Source of the DNA: Actinomycetes bacterium
Lineage (GTDB): Bacteria; Bacillota_I; Bacilli_A; RF39; UBA660
Direction of reading: 5' to 3'
Assembly (NCBI GenBank): GCA_021152765.1
Contig: JAGKUT010000041.1
Span: 1 to 13,089, forward strand
DNA length: 13,089 bases
Shown: one piece after another, positions 1-6,772 of the stretch
Layout of the letters: the number at the start of each line of letters is the position of its first letter
Numbering within the stretch: the first letter of the stretch is position 1
The notes under the pieces: model-generated
The model's input: only the letters and a program-made list of their open reading frames with translations
What the model was told of the DNA's origin: nothing
The model's database searches: none
Made by a program: the position numbers and the translations under genes

Positions 1-258
1 CTTTCCATTTCAGTTTGTTTTTTTTCTTTATTTGTTAATAAAGAATATAGAGGTAAAGGTTTAGGATATAAGACTTTGAATTTAATTGTTGAAGAAATAA
101 AGAAGTATAATCCTAATATGATTGTTTCTGGTATAGAAGAGGATAATATTTCTTCTATTAAGGTTCATGAGAGTGTTGGATTTAAGAACTCTTTCATGAA
201 GTGGAATGAGATAGATGAGGGATTTCCTGATAATTATTTAGCATATATAATTAAATAG
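1..258 (+). CDS. GNAT-family N-acetyltransferase, C-terminal part (5' end outside window)
   Basis: The reading frame is open from the first base and ends at TAG 256-258, giving 85 residues of a protein that begins before the window. It contains the acetyl-CoA pyrophosphate-binding motif of GNAT enzymes (RGKGLG, the R/Q-x-x-G-x-G loop, in the context EYRGKGLGYKTL). About 20 residues later comes the motif-B pattern N-x-S-x-x-x-H-E-S-V-G-F, typical of family members that acetylate an amine. The substrate cannot be told from this fragment. A TTG at 76 lies inside motif A and cannot be the true start, because starting there would remove the cofactor loop. A strong terminator follows directly, so this gene ends its transcript. 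Confidence 0.85.
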   Translation, partial: LSISVCFFSLFVNKEYRGKGLGYKTLNLIVEEIKKYNPNMIVSGIEEDNISSIKVHESVGFKNSFMKWNEIDEGFPDNYLAYIIK

Positions 259-260
259 TA

Positions 261-288
261 AAAACAACTTTTTTTAAGTTGTTTTTTT
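261..288 (+). terminator. Rho-independent terminator after the GNAT gene
   Basis: A perfect 10-bp stem (AAAACAACTT / AAGTTGTTTT) with a TTTTT loop runs into seven T residues, three bases after the stop codon of the acetyltransferase gene. Confidence 0.85.
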
Positions 289-335
289 AGGAACTTTTAA
301 ATTTATGTTGTATGATATTTATAGGGTGATAATAA

Positions 336-1226
336 ATGGATTACTACAATGAGATAAAAAATGAATTAGTAAATAATGAAATTAATAGAACTGTTAAAAA
401 TTATTCAATTAATAGAAATGATTTAAATACTTATTATAATGTTGGTAAAATGTTAAGTGAAGCTGGTAAACATTATGGTGAAAATGTTATTGGAGAATAT
501 GCTGATAAATTAAGAGTTGATTTAAATAAAAAATATAATGAAAGGACACTTCGACGATATAGACAATTTTATAATTTTGTATCAACTTTAAAATGGTCGG
601 CATTGCCGACCAAATTGAGCTGGAGTCATATGACAGTATTAATGACTCTTTCTGATGAAGATGAAATTAATTATTATATCGGTGTTATTAATGATAGAAA
701 TATAGGCTATAGGACTTTAAATGAATTAATAAAAAAGGATGAATATGGCCGTATTGATGCAAAAACAAAAAATAAGTTTAAGCGAAAAGAAAAATTAGAA
801 GTAATTGATTTTGTTAAAAACCCTATAATGATTAAAAATAATAATGATTCAGAAAAAATTTCTGAGAAGATTCTTCAAAAAATTATTCTTGAGGATATCC
901 CATCATTTTTAGGAGAGTTAGGTGAAGGTTTTACATTTATAAAAAATGAATATCCAATTAAATTAGGTGATAGATATAATTATATTGATTTGTTATTATT
1001 TAATATTGAATATAATTGTTATGTTGTTGTTGAGTTAAAAGTTACTAAATTAAAGAAAGAACATATTGGTCAGATACAGGTATATATGAATTATATAGAT
1101 GAAAATTTAAAAAAGGTTAATCATGATAAGACAATTGGAATAATTATTTGTAAGCAAGATAATGAATATATAATTAAATATTGCTCTGATGATAGGATTA
1201 TTTCTAGGAAGTATGAATTGATTTGA
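336..1226 (+). CDS. YhcG/DUF1016-family PD-(D/E)XK nuclease
   Basis: The 296-residue protein has the two-part layout of the YhcG (DUF1016) family. A helical N-terminal domain (about 1-135) includes the RTLRRYRQFY and LSWSH signatures. A C-terminal PD-(D/E)XK nuclease-like domain (about 175-296) follows, in which D218 (YIDLLLF), E233 and K235 (VVELK) and Q246 (GQIQVY) form the expected active-site pattern. The fold predicts metal-dependent cleavage or processing of DNA. Members often lie beside type I restriction or toxin genes, but here the gene is solitary, between a terminator and a LysM operon. The start has a ribosome site AGGGTG 6 bases upstream. A GC-rich perfect palindrome is embedded at codons 87-93. 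All catalytic residues are present, so the gene appears intact. The family assignment is firm; its biological role is poorly characterised. Confidence 0.85.
   Translation: MDYYNEIKNELVNNEINRTVKNYSINRNDLNTYYNVGKMLSEAGKHYGENVIGEYADKLRVDLNKKYNERTLRRYRQFYNFVSTLKWSALPTKLSWSHMTVLMTLSDEDEINYYIGVINDRNIGYRTLNELIKKDEYGRIDAKTKNKFKRKEKLEVIDFVKNPIMIKNNNDSEKISEKILQKIILEDIPSFLGELGEGFTFIKNEYPIKLGDRYNYIDLLLFNIEYNCYVVVELKVTKLKKEHIGQIQVYMNYIDENLKKVNHDKTIGIIICKQDNEYIIKYCSDDRIISRKYELI
594..612. repeat. Perfect GC-rich palindrome inside the DUF1016 gene
   Basis: TGGTCGGC and GCCGACCA form a perfect 8-bp inverted repeat around an ATT loop. It lies wholly inside the reading frame and encodes residues W87 to T92 just before the conserved LSWSH motif. 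The stem is about 75% GC in a gene that is otherwise mostly A and T. It could be a protein-binding site, a recombination or REP-like element inserted in frame, or a hairpin in the mRNA; the sequence alone does not decide. Confidence 0.8.
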
Positions 1227-1251
1227 TTTATATTTTGTAAATATTTATACT
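1223..1251 (+). promoter_or_regulatory. Sigma-A-like promoter for the LysM operon
   Basis: TTGATT (1223-1228) and TATACT (1246-1251) are separated by exactly 17 bases and lie about 30 bases before the LysM gene. The -35 hexamer overlaps the stop codon of the upstream nuclease gene. No terminator is seen between the two genes, so read-through is also possible. If the operon is a sporulation operon, another sigma factor could be used; nothing seen here decides this. Confidence 0.5.
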
Positions 1252-1282
1252 TTTAGTCATATCTTTTAATAGAGGTGATATG

Positions 1283-2299
1283 ATGTATGAAACTTATACT
1301 GTTAAACCAGGTGATACTTTATATGGTATAAGTAATCAGTTTGGTGTAACTGTAACTGAACTTGCTGAATTAAATGGGATAAAGGGTAGTAATTTACCTG
1401 TTGGTACTGTTTTAAGGATCCCTAATAAAAGTGGTGTTAATCCTGATAATATGTTTATGTATACTGTTAAACCAGGTGATAGTTTATATAGTATAGCTCG
1501 GAAGTATAATACTACTGTTCAAGATATTATTAATTTAAATTATTTGAAGAATAATAATTTAAGTGTTGGTCAGGTTATAAGAATTCCTGAAAATTATTTT
1601 AAACCTGATGAGATGACTATGCCTAATTATATAAGTTATACTGTTAAACCTGGAGATACTTTATATAGTATTGCGGCTAATAATGGTGTTAGTGTTGATA
1701 CTATTATTAGCGATAATGTTTTACCTAACAATAGTTTAAGTGTTGGTCAGGTACTTAGATTAAGGGTTAGTGATGGTGAAGTTTTGGAGTGCTTTGGTCC
1801 TGATTTTGATATTCCTGAAGAGATTGTTCCTAGTGTTACTTATGTAGTTAAAGCTGGTGATAATTTATATAATATTGCGAGACAGTATAATACTAGTGTT
1901 AGTGCGATTAGTAGTTTGAATAATTTAGTTAATAATAATTTAAGTATTGGTCAACAGTTATTGATTCCTATTTCTCAGGATTCTGGTAGTTCTGGTTCTA
2001 ATCCACCAAGTGCTAGTAATACTTATGTTGTTCAAAGGGGAGATAGTTTATATAGTATAGCTCGTAAGTTTGGTACAAGTGTTAGTGAGATAACTCGTTT
2101 GAATAATTTAAATGGTATTAATTTGAGTATTGGTCAGAGTTTAATTATTCCTGGATCTAGTGGTAATACTTATGTTGTTCAAAGGGGAGATAATTTATAT
2201 AATATTGCTCGTAAATTTAATGTTTCTGTTGATGAAATTAAGCGTAAGAATAATTTAAGTAGCAATTTACTTAATGTTGGTCAGAAATTAATTATATAG
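1283..2299 (+). CDS. Cell-wall-binding protein made of six LysM repeats
   Basis: Nearly the whole 338-residue protein consists of LysM modules, which bind N-acetylglucosamine chains of peptidoglycan. Six copies start with YTVKPGD, YTVKPGD, YTVKPGD, YVVKAGD, YVVQRGD and YVVQRGD, at roughly residues 5, 59, 119, 185, 246 and 295. Each has the LYxIA helix and ends in the VGQxLxIP strand. Spacers are short; that between repeats 3 and 4 is acidic, that between 4 and 5 Ser/Gly/Pro-rich. There is no signal peptide and no catalytic domain: the first LysM begins at the N-terminus. This resembles SafA-like spore proteins deposited from the mother cell more than a secreted autolysin. Start choice: AGAGGTG at 1271-1277 sits 5 bases before the ATG at 1283 and only 2 before the ATG at 1280, so the second is preferred. 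It is the first gene of a three-gene operon. Confidence 0.9.
   Translation: MYETYTVKPGDTLYGISNQFGVTVTELAELNGIKGSNLPVGTVLRIPNKSGVNPDNMFMYTVKPGDSLYSIARKYNTTVQDIINLNYLKNNNLSVGQVIRIPENYFKPDEMTMPNYISYTVKPGDTLYSIAANNGVSVDTIISDNVLPNNSLSVGQVLRLRVSDGEVLECFGPDFDIPEEIVPSVTYVVKAGDNLYNIARQYNTSVSAISSLNNLVNNNLSIGQQLLIPISQDSGSSGSNPPSASNTYVVQRGDSLYSIARKFGTSVSEITRLNNLNGINLSIGQSLIIPGSSGNTYVVQRGDNLYNIARKFNVSVDEIKRKNNLSSNLLNVGQKLII
2016..2192 (+). repeat. Recently duplicated LysM coding repeat (units 5 and 6)
   Basis: Thirty identical bases occur at 2016-2045 and 2163-2192, both starting GTAATACTTATGTTG. Similarity continues for a further 30 or so bases with only a few changes. The same TTTATATAGTATAGCTCG stretch also occurs in unit 2 near 1483. 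Near-identity at DNA level points to recent unit duplication or gene conversion. Confidence 0.8.
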
Positions 2300-2307
2300 G
2301 GGGTTTT

Positions 2308-2706
2308 ATGACTTATAATATAGATGATAAAGATTTTGTTAATAGTGAACTTTATAAGAGTTTTATTAATGCGAATCCTGGTGTTGGTTTTTTAAAGATT
2401 AGGGCTTTTGCGGCAAGTCAGGCTGTTCCTATTAGTGGAATGAATGTTCAGGTTTCTAAAGATATAGGTGGTAATAAGGTTATATTTTTTTCTGGTGTAA
2501 CTAATGAATCTGGTGCTATTGAAAGAATTTCTTTACCTGTTCCTCGTAGTTCTGATAATATGATGGCTCCTTTAATTACTACTTATGATATTGATACAAG
2601 TTATGAAGGTGTTGATAGAATGTATAAAGTAAATGTTTATGATAATATTTATGTAGTTCAGAATATTAATGTTACTCCTAATATTAGTTATGGAGGGACT
2701 TTATAA
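2308..2706 (+). CDS. SleC N-domain-like beta-sandwich protein (split half of a spore-cortex-type protein)
   Basis: The 132-residue protein has no signal peptide. Residues 27-125 match the pattern of the carboxypeptidase-regulatory-like beta-sandwich that opens clostridial SleC-type proteins: GFLKIRAFAA, then a PISGMNVQV strand, a TNESG turn, a LPVP stretch, an ATYD-like TTYDID, and a final Y-x-V-x-V-Y-D strand followed by NINVTP. In SleC-like proteins, as remembered, this domain is fused to the SpoIID/peptidoglycan-binding part. Here that part is encoded by the next gene, whose ATG overlaps this stop codon by one base. AGGGGG lies 5 bases before the start, right after the LysM stop. The likely role is an assembly or propeptide-like partner of the next protein. 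Family relationship is moderately secure; the function is inferred. Confidence 0.65.
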   Translation: MTYNIDDKDFVNSELYKSFINANPGVGFLKIRAFAASQAVPISGMNVQVSKDIGGNKVIFFSGVTNESGAIERISLPVPRSSDNMMAPLITTYDIDTSYEGVDRMYKVNVYDNIYVVQNINVTPNISYGGTL

Positions 2707-4049
2707 TGGCTGTTCGTTTACCTGTTGTTCCTACTAATATTACTGTTCATTTAGGAGAACCTGATCAAGCTGCTCAAGATATAACTATTCCTTTTACTGA
2801 TTATATTTCAAATGTTGCGGCTTCTGAGTTATATCCTACATGGCCTCGTGCTAGTTTGGAGGCTAATATTTATGCGATTATTAGTTTTGCATTGAATCGT
2901 GTTTATAATGAGTGGTATAGGAGTAAGGGTTATAATTTTGATATTACTTCTAGTCCTACTTATGATCAAACTTATACTTTAAATCGTTCTACTTATGAAA
3001 ATATTGATGATATTGTTAATGATATTTTTGATAATTATGTTGTTAAGGGTAATCAAGTTCAACCTTATTTTACTAGGTATTGTGATGGACGTAAAACTAC
3101 TTGTGATGGACTTTCTCAATGGGGTAGTGTAAGTCTTGCTAATCAAGGTAAGAGTGCTTTGGATATTTTAAAGACTTATTATGGTAATGATATTTCTATT
3201 AAGTATGATGCTCCTGTAGGGGACGTGGAAGAGGGGTATCCTGGTAGTCCCGTTGGGTTAGGTTATGCAGGAAATCCAGTTTTGGCTATTCAACGTGATT
3301 TAAGACGTATTCGTAAGAATTATCCTGCGATTCCTGATATTAGTGGTTCTTTAGGTATTTTTGATAAGGAAACTGAGGACGCAGTAAAGAAGTTCCAACA
3401 GATATTTTCTTTACCTATTACTGGTGTTGTTGATAAGGGTACATGGTATAAGATTAAGTATGTTTATAATAGTGTTAAGAAGTTATCTGATTTATATTCT
3501 GAGGGTTTAAGTGAGGAGGAAGCAACTTTCTTATATACTGATTTACTAAAGTATGGTGATACTGGTATTGAAGTTGAATATATTCATTATTTTTTAGATG
3601 CGATTGCTTTTTTAGATAGGGATATTCCTAGACTTCCTACTAATTCTATTTATAATAATAATACTGTAACGATGGTAAAGGCTTTTCAAGAAAAGTATGG
3701 TTTACCTGTAACTGGGGAGTTTGATTATACTGATTGGACTGTTTTAAAGAATGCTTATAGGACTATTTTGAAATCATTTCCTTTAGAGTATCAAGAGTTT
3801 GTTAATGATTTATATCCTGATTATTTTTTAGTTCGAGGTACTGTCGGTAACGATGTTAGAAGATTTCAGATGTTTTTATATGAAATATGCCGTCGTGATA
3901 AAACTATTCCTGGTGTTAGGGTAAATGGTATATTTGATGAATTAACTGAGAAGTCTGTTCGTAAATTACAAAGTGATTATGGTTTTGATGTTAATGGTGT
4001 TGTTGGACCATTGTTATGGAGAAAGGTTGTTGAACTTTCTAAGGGTTAA
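2706..4049 (+). CDS. SpoIID-like glycan hydrolase with three peptidoglycan-binding domains (SleC-like)
   Basis: The 447-residue protein opens with a SpoIID/LytB-like domain (about 12-170). It has AASELYPTWP with E41 at the position of the proposed catalytic glutamate of SpoIID lytic transglycosylases, the ALNRVYNEWYRSKGYNF segment, and CDGLSQWGSVSLANQG followed by ILKTYYG, equivalent to the GMSQWGA...YY ending of SpoIID. Three PG_binding_1 domains follow (about 185-250, 283-350 and 375-445), each with the F-Q-x-x-x-L-x-x-x-G-x-x-D/G pattern. This is the core of clostridial SleC, which degrades spore cortex, but the SleC N-terminal domain is a separate gene just upstream (TAATG overlap, own GGAGGG site). 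No signal peptide is present. The operon with a LysM protein suggests a role in spore cortex or coat; use in vegetative wall turnover cannot be excluded. Confidence 0.85.
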   Translation: MAVRLPVVPTNITVHLGEPDQAAQDITIPFTDYISNVAASELYPTWPRASLEANIYAIISFALNRVYNEWYRSKGYNFDITSSPTYDQTYTLNRSTYENIDDIVNDIFDNYVVKGNQVQPYFTRYCDGRKTTCDGLSQWGSVSLANQGKSALDILKTYYGNDISIKYDAPVGDVEEGYPGSPVGLGYAGNPVLAIQRDLRRIRKNYPAIPDISGSLGIFDKETEDAVKKFQQIFSLPITGVVDKGTWYKIKYVYNSVKKLSDLYSEGLSEEEATFLYTDLLKYGDTGIEVEYIHYFLDAIAFLDRDIPRLPTNSIYNNNTVTMVKAFQEKYGLPVTGEFDYTDWTVLKNAYRTILKSFPLEYQEFVNDLYPDYFLVRGTVGNDVRRFQMFLYEICRRDKTIPGVRVNGIFDELTEKSVRKLQSDYGFDVNGVVGPLLWRKVVELSKG

Positions 4050-4075
4050 TCTCGTTTTTACGGGATTTTTTTTTT
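4048..4075 (+). terminator. Terminator of the LysM/SleC-like operon
   Basis: A 7-bp stem AATCTCG / CGGGATT with one G-T pair and a TTTTTA loop is followed by a run of ten T. It overlaps the stop codon of the SpoIID-like gene. Confidence 0.85.
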
Positions 4076-4124
4076 GAAACTTTTGTGAAATGCAATTTTG
4101 GTTATAGATTTATTTTTTAATGTG

Positions 4125-4133
4125 TGTTATATT
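4125..4133 (+). promoter_or_regulatory. Extended -10 promoter for the Cthe_2159-like gene
   Basis: TGTTATATT fits an extended -10 element (TGN plus TATATT) 21 bases before the start codon. No convincing -35 lies 17 bases upstream (TAGATT). The next gene has the same design (TGTTATAAT). Confidence 0.5.
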
Positions 4134-4154
4134 TTTATTAGATAGGAGAATTAT

Positions 4155-5888
4155 ATGAGTAAGAAAACAATTATTGTAAGTGTGGTTTTGGTTATATGTT
4201 TAATATTGGAGGCTTTTCTTGTTTTTAAGTTTAATAATCATAAAAGTGTAAAGGGTAAAAGCATTAGTGTTAATTTAAGTGATTTGACTTATAAGGAGAA
4301 TAATAATTATACTGATTTAAAAGTTTATACTATTGATGATTTTGAATCGTTTGTAAGTGATTATAAGTCTGGTAATTTGCCTTTGGTTTATGTTACTGAG
4401 TTTGTTTTTGATGGTGTAGATATGTATAAGACTTATGACTTGGATGATTTTATTGATGATGGTAATGATATTGATGTTGATGTTTTGTCTACTAGTGCTG
4501 TTAATATTAATACTACTGGTGAAGTTATTTTATCTGGTGATTTAACTGGTATGGTTTTAGTTAATACTAATGGTATAAGTGATGATATTAATATTGTTTT
4601 AGATGGTGTTAATATTGATACTGATTCTAAGAAGATACCTGCAATTTATGTTTATAATAAGGATATTAGTTATACTGATCATAAGGTAGTTATTAGTGCT
4701 AAAGAGGGTACTAGGAATTATATTGAAGGTGGTAAGTTTAAGAAGGTTAGTTTAATTGGAAGTGATGAGTTAGCAAGTTATTCTAATAAATATTCTGGTG
4801 AAACTAGTGAATGGTATAGTAAGTATACTAATTATTATGGTGTTTATACTAGTAGTCAAATTGATGATATAATATTCGCAAAAGTTACTGCTTCAACTGA
4901 TGATTTAAAGGATGGAGACCCTTATTATTTTTACAAAGGTGCTGGTGCGATTTCTTCTGATATAGATTTATATTTTGAAGGTGCTGGATATTTAGAGGTT
5001 ACAAGTAGTAAAGAAGGAATTGAAACTAAGGGTAATTTAGTCTTTAGTGGTGGTATTGGTGATTATGTTATTAATGCTTCTGATGATTGTTTGAATACTA
5101 CTACTAAGAATGGTGATAATGTTAGAAATGATATGATTATTGATGTTAATAGTTTAACTGCTATTGTTGAAATGGAAGCTGATGAGGGTGATGCTCTTGA
5201 CTCTAATGGTACTTTAACTATTAATGGCGGAACTATTATTGCTTTATCTCATCCAGGAAGTGATGCTGGTTTAGATTCTGAGAATGGTACTTATATTAAT
5301 GGAGGTACTGTTATTGCTACTGGTGATATGTATGATGAGATTAAGGGCGATTCTAAGCAAAGTTTTATAGGTTTATCTTTTAGTGATAGGATTTTATCTG
5401 ATGATGTTATTACACTTACTGATAGTAGTGATAATGTTATATTTAGTTATAAGACTGATAGAACTTATTCTAATTTAGTTTATAGTTCTAGTAAGTTAGT
5501 TGCTGGTAATTATTCTTTATATAAGAATGGTAATGTTATAGGAGAAAGTGTTAATGGATTTTATAACACTGTATCAAGTTTTAGTGATGGTATTGTTTTA
5601 GGATATACTGGTACAGGTATGGGATTTGTTGGAAAAGGTAATTTTACTGGTGAAAGACCTGAAATGCCTGATGGTGAAAGACCTAATATAGATGCGAATG
5701 ATTCTAATAGACCTCAAAGACCTGATGATATGAATGATAAAACTGATATGCAAGGAATGACTCCTCCTGATAGTAATGGACCTATGGGTTCTAATAGTTT
5801 TGTAGGCTTTGAAAGTGCAAATAAGGTATTTACTATAAGTGGTATTTCTAATTTATTTAGTGGTATTGTTACTTACAGTGTTGAATAA
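4155..5888 (+). CDS. Membrane-anchored Cthe_2159-like beta-helix carbohydrate-binding protein
   Basis: The 577-residue protein starts with an uncleaved-looking membrane anchor (IIIVSVVLVICLILEAFLVF, about 5-24) after two lysines, with no lipobox cysteine. The extracellular part carries the repeated short strands of a right-handed beta-helix: GEVILSGDLTGMVLVNT, the IDLYFEGAGYLEVTSSKEGIETKGNL region, ASDDCLNTTTKNG, EADEGDALDSNGTLTINGGTI and DAGLDSENGTYINGGTV. This is the signature of the Cthe_2159/DUF4353 family, whose founding member binds acidic plant polysaccharides. Many acidic residues in the turns suggest calcium binding. A flexible Pro/Met/Gly/Asp-rich tract (GERPEMPDGERPN and later repeats, about 494-545) precedes a short C-terminal beta segment. 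AGGAG lies 6 bases before the ATG. It is transcribed alone, between a promoter and a terminator. No CotH or VTC gene is adjacent. Confidence 0.8.
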   Translation: MSKKTIIVSVVLVICLILEAFLVFKFNNHKSVKGKSISVNLSDLTYKENNNYTDLKVYTIDDFESFVSDYKSGNLPLVYVTEFVFDGVDMYKTYDLDDFIDDGNDIDVDVLSTSAVNINTTGEVILSGDLTGMVLVNTNGISDDINIVLDGVNIDTDSKKIPAIYVYNKDISYTDHKVVISAKEGTRNYIEGGKFKKVSLIGSDELASYSNKYSGETSEWYSKYTNYYGVYTSSQIDDIIFAKVTASTDDLKDGDPYYFYKGAGAISSDIDLYFEGAGYLEVTSSKEGIETKGNLVFSGGIGDYVINASDDCLNTTTKNGDNVRNDMIIDVNSLTAIVEMEADEGDALDSNGTLTINGGTIIALSHPGSDAGLDSENGTYINGGTVIATGDMYDEIKGDSKQSFIGLSFSDRILSDDVITLTDSSDNVIFSYKTDRTYSNLVYSSSKLVAGNYSLYKNGNVIGESVNGFYNTVSSFSDGIVLGYTGTGMGFVGKGNFTGERPEMPDGERPNIDANDSNRPQRPDDMNDKTDMQGMTPPDSNGPMGSNSFVGFESANKVFTISGISNLFSGIVTYSVE

Positions 5889-5912
5889 GATAGATTTTTC
5901 TATCTTATTTTT
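5884..5912 (+). terminator. Terminator after the Cthe_2159-like gene
   Basis: AAGATAG (5887-5893) and CTATCTT (5900-5906) pair around an ATTTTT loop, with the stem extending by A-T pairs and a T run following. The hairpin includes the stop codon. Confidence 0.8.
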
Positions 5913-5940
5913 TGATTAAGTGTATGTAAGATTAAAAATG

Positions 5941-5949
5941 TGTTATAAT
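5941..5949 (+). promoter_or_regulatory. Extended -10 promoter (TGTTATAAT) for the 5978 gene
   Basis: TGT followed by a perfect TATAAT lies 28 bases upstream of the GTG start. The hexamer 17 bases further upstream (TGTATG) is a poor -35, as expected when an extended -10 drives the promoter. Confidence 0.6.
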
Positions 5950-5977
5950 TTTATTGTAGGTAGAGGAGGATTAAAAA

Positions 5978-6622
5978 GTGGGAAATCAAAAAAGTGGTAA
6001 TGGTATTATAGCGTTACTTGTTTTAATTGTTATAATTTTATCAGTATTAGTTGTTTTAACTGGAACTGGAGTTGTAAGTTTTAAAAATAATTCAAATGAT
6101 GATGTACAAATAAGTGATGATAGTAATGTTTCTTCAAATGAAAATGATGTTAAGCAAAAAAGTTCAGTAAGTAAGTCTCAAATTCTTTCATATTACAAGG
6201 AAAAAATATCTGATTTATCTACTTCTGATAATTTATATTCAGTGGTGGATATAAATGATGATGATATTCCAGAATTATTTATTTATGTTACTGGAGTAGT
6301 TGGCAATCAAATAATTGCGGATACGTCTATTTATACTTATGATGAAAATAAAGGTAATGAAGATAATAATTATATTGTTTTTGTTGGAAGTGTTAATGGT
6401 AGAATTGATAATAATACGATTTTATATAAAATGAATGATGGAAAATTATTATCTGTATTTGGACATATGGGATACGAAAGTATAGCATATTATGAGCTTA
6501 AAAATGATTGGTTAGTTAGAACAGAATTTTCTTCAAAAGAAACAAATGATTATATGACAGGTGATACTGAAATTCAATTTGTATCTTGTGATGATACTTC
6601 TTTAATTGATAATTATAGGTAA
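5978..6622 (+). CDS. Membrane-anchored extracytoplasmic protein of unknown function
   Basis: The 214-residue protein begins at GTG, chosen because AGAGGAGGA ends 7 bases upstream. Residues about 11-33 (IALLVLIVIILSVLVVLTGTGVV) form one transmembrane anchor. An Asn/Asp/Ser-rich linker (about 36-66) follows, then a globular domain starting ILSYYKEKISDL. The YSVVDINDDDIPELFIY stretch resembles the D-x-N-x-D-G-x-x-E-L motif found in many secreted Bacillota proteins, where the aspartates form a calcium-binding or FG-GAP-like turn. The rest (YTYDENKG, GRIDNNTILYKMNDGKLL, YYELKNDWLVRTEF) looks like a beta-rich sensor or ligand-binding domain. I do not recognise a named family. It has its own promoter and terminator. 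Confidence 0.75.
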   Translation: MGNQKSGNGIIALLVLIVIILSVLVVLTGTGVVSFKNNSNDDVQISDDSNVSSNENDVKQKSSVSKSQILSYYKEKISDLSTSDNLYSVVDINDDDIPELFIYVTGVVGNQIIADTSIYTYDENKGNEDNNYIVFVGSVNGRIDNNTILYKMNDGKLLSVFGHMGYESIAYYELKNDWLVRTEFSSKETNDYMTGDTEIQFVSCDDTSLIDNYR

Positions 6623-6624
6623 TT

Positions 6625-6655
6625 AAAAGTCTAGAAAAATAATTCTAGACTTTTT
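6625..6655 (+). terminator. Strong terminator after the 5978 gene
   Basis: A perfect 12-bp stem (AAAAGTCTAGAA / TTCTAGACTTTT) with a 6-base loop ends in T residues. The A-rich left arm could also let it act on transcripts from the opposite strand. Confidence 0.85.
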
Positions 6656-6690
6656 ATATTTAATTAGTATGTTATTGAGGGTTTAGTTTA

Positions 6691-6728
6691 GAAGTAGAAC
6701 TTTTGCAGATAACGTGAGGGTCCGCTTC
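6691..6728 (+). pseudogene. tRNA-Gly relic lacking the anticodon arm
   Basis: On the + strand GTAGAAC (6694-6700), GATAACGTG (6708-6716), GGTCCG (6719-6724) and TTC (6726-6728) follow the same order as the D-arm end, the anticodon-stem end plus variable loop, and the T-arm of the tRNA-Gly gene 50 bases away on the minus strand. The anticodon stem-loop is replaced by TTTTGCA. Both acceptor strands and the second half of the T-stem are missing, so it cannot be a working tRNA. It has the same unusual GGTCCG T-loop start as the intact gene, indicating common origin. GAAG and CTTC at its ends could pair. Confidence 0.6.
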
Positions 6729-6735
6729 AGAGTAC

Positions 6736-6762
6736 AAAAAAACCAAACAATTAAGTTTGGTT
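6736..6762 (-). terminator. Terminator of the tRNA-Gly transcript
   Basis: Read on the minus strand, AACCAAAC / GTTTGGTT form an 8-bp stem with a 6-base loop, followed by seven T. It lies 11 bases past the CCA end of the tRNA. Confidence 0.85.
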
Positions 6763-6772
6763 AATGTCTTAA

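Noticed and set aside
1283-2299. CRISPR-like or tandem-repeat array
   Set aside because: The repeats are about 120-200 bases apart, coding, and correspond to LysM domains; there are no short direct repeats with unique spacers.
2690-2712. A frameshift splitting one gene at the TAATG overlap
   Set aside because: A GGAGGG ribosome site at proper spacing and a good N-terminus (MAVRLPVVPTNITVHLG) show that the second gene has a true start.
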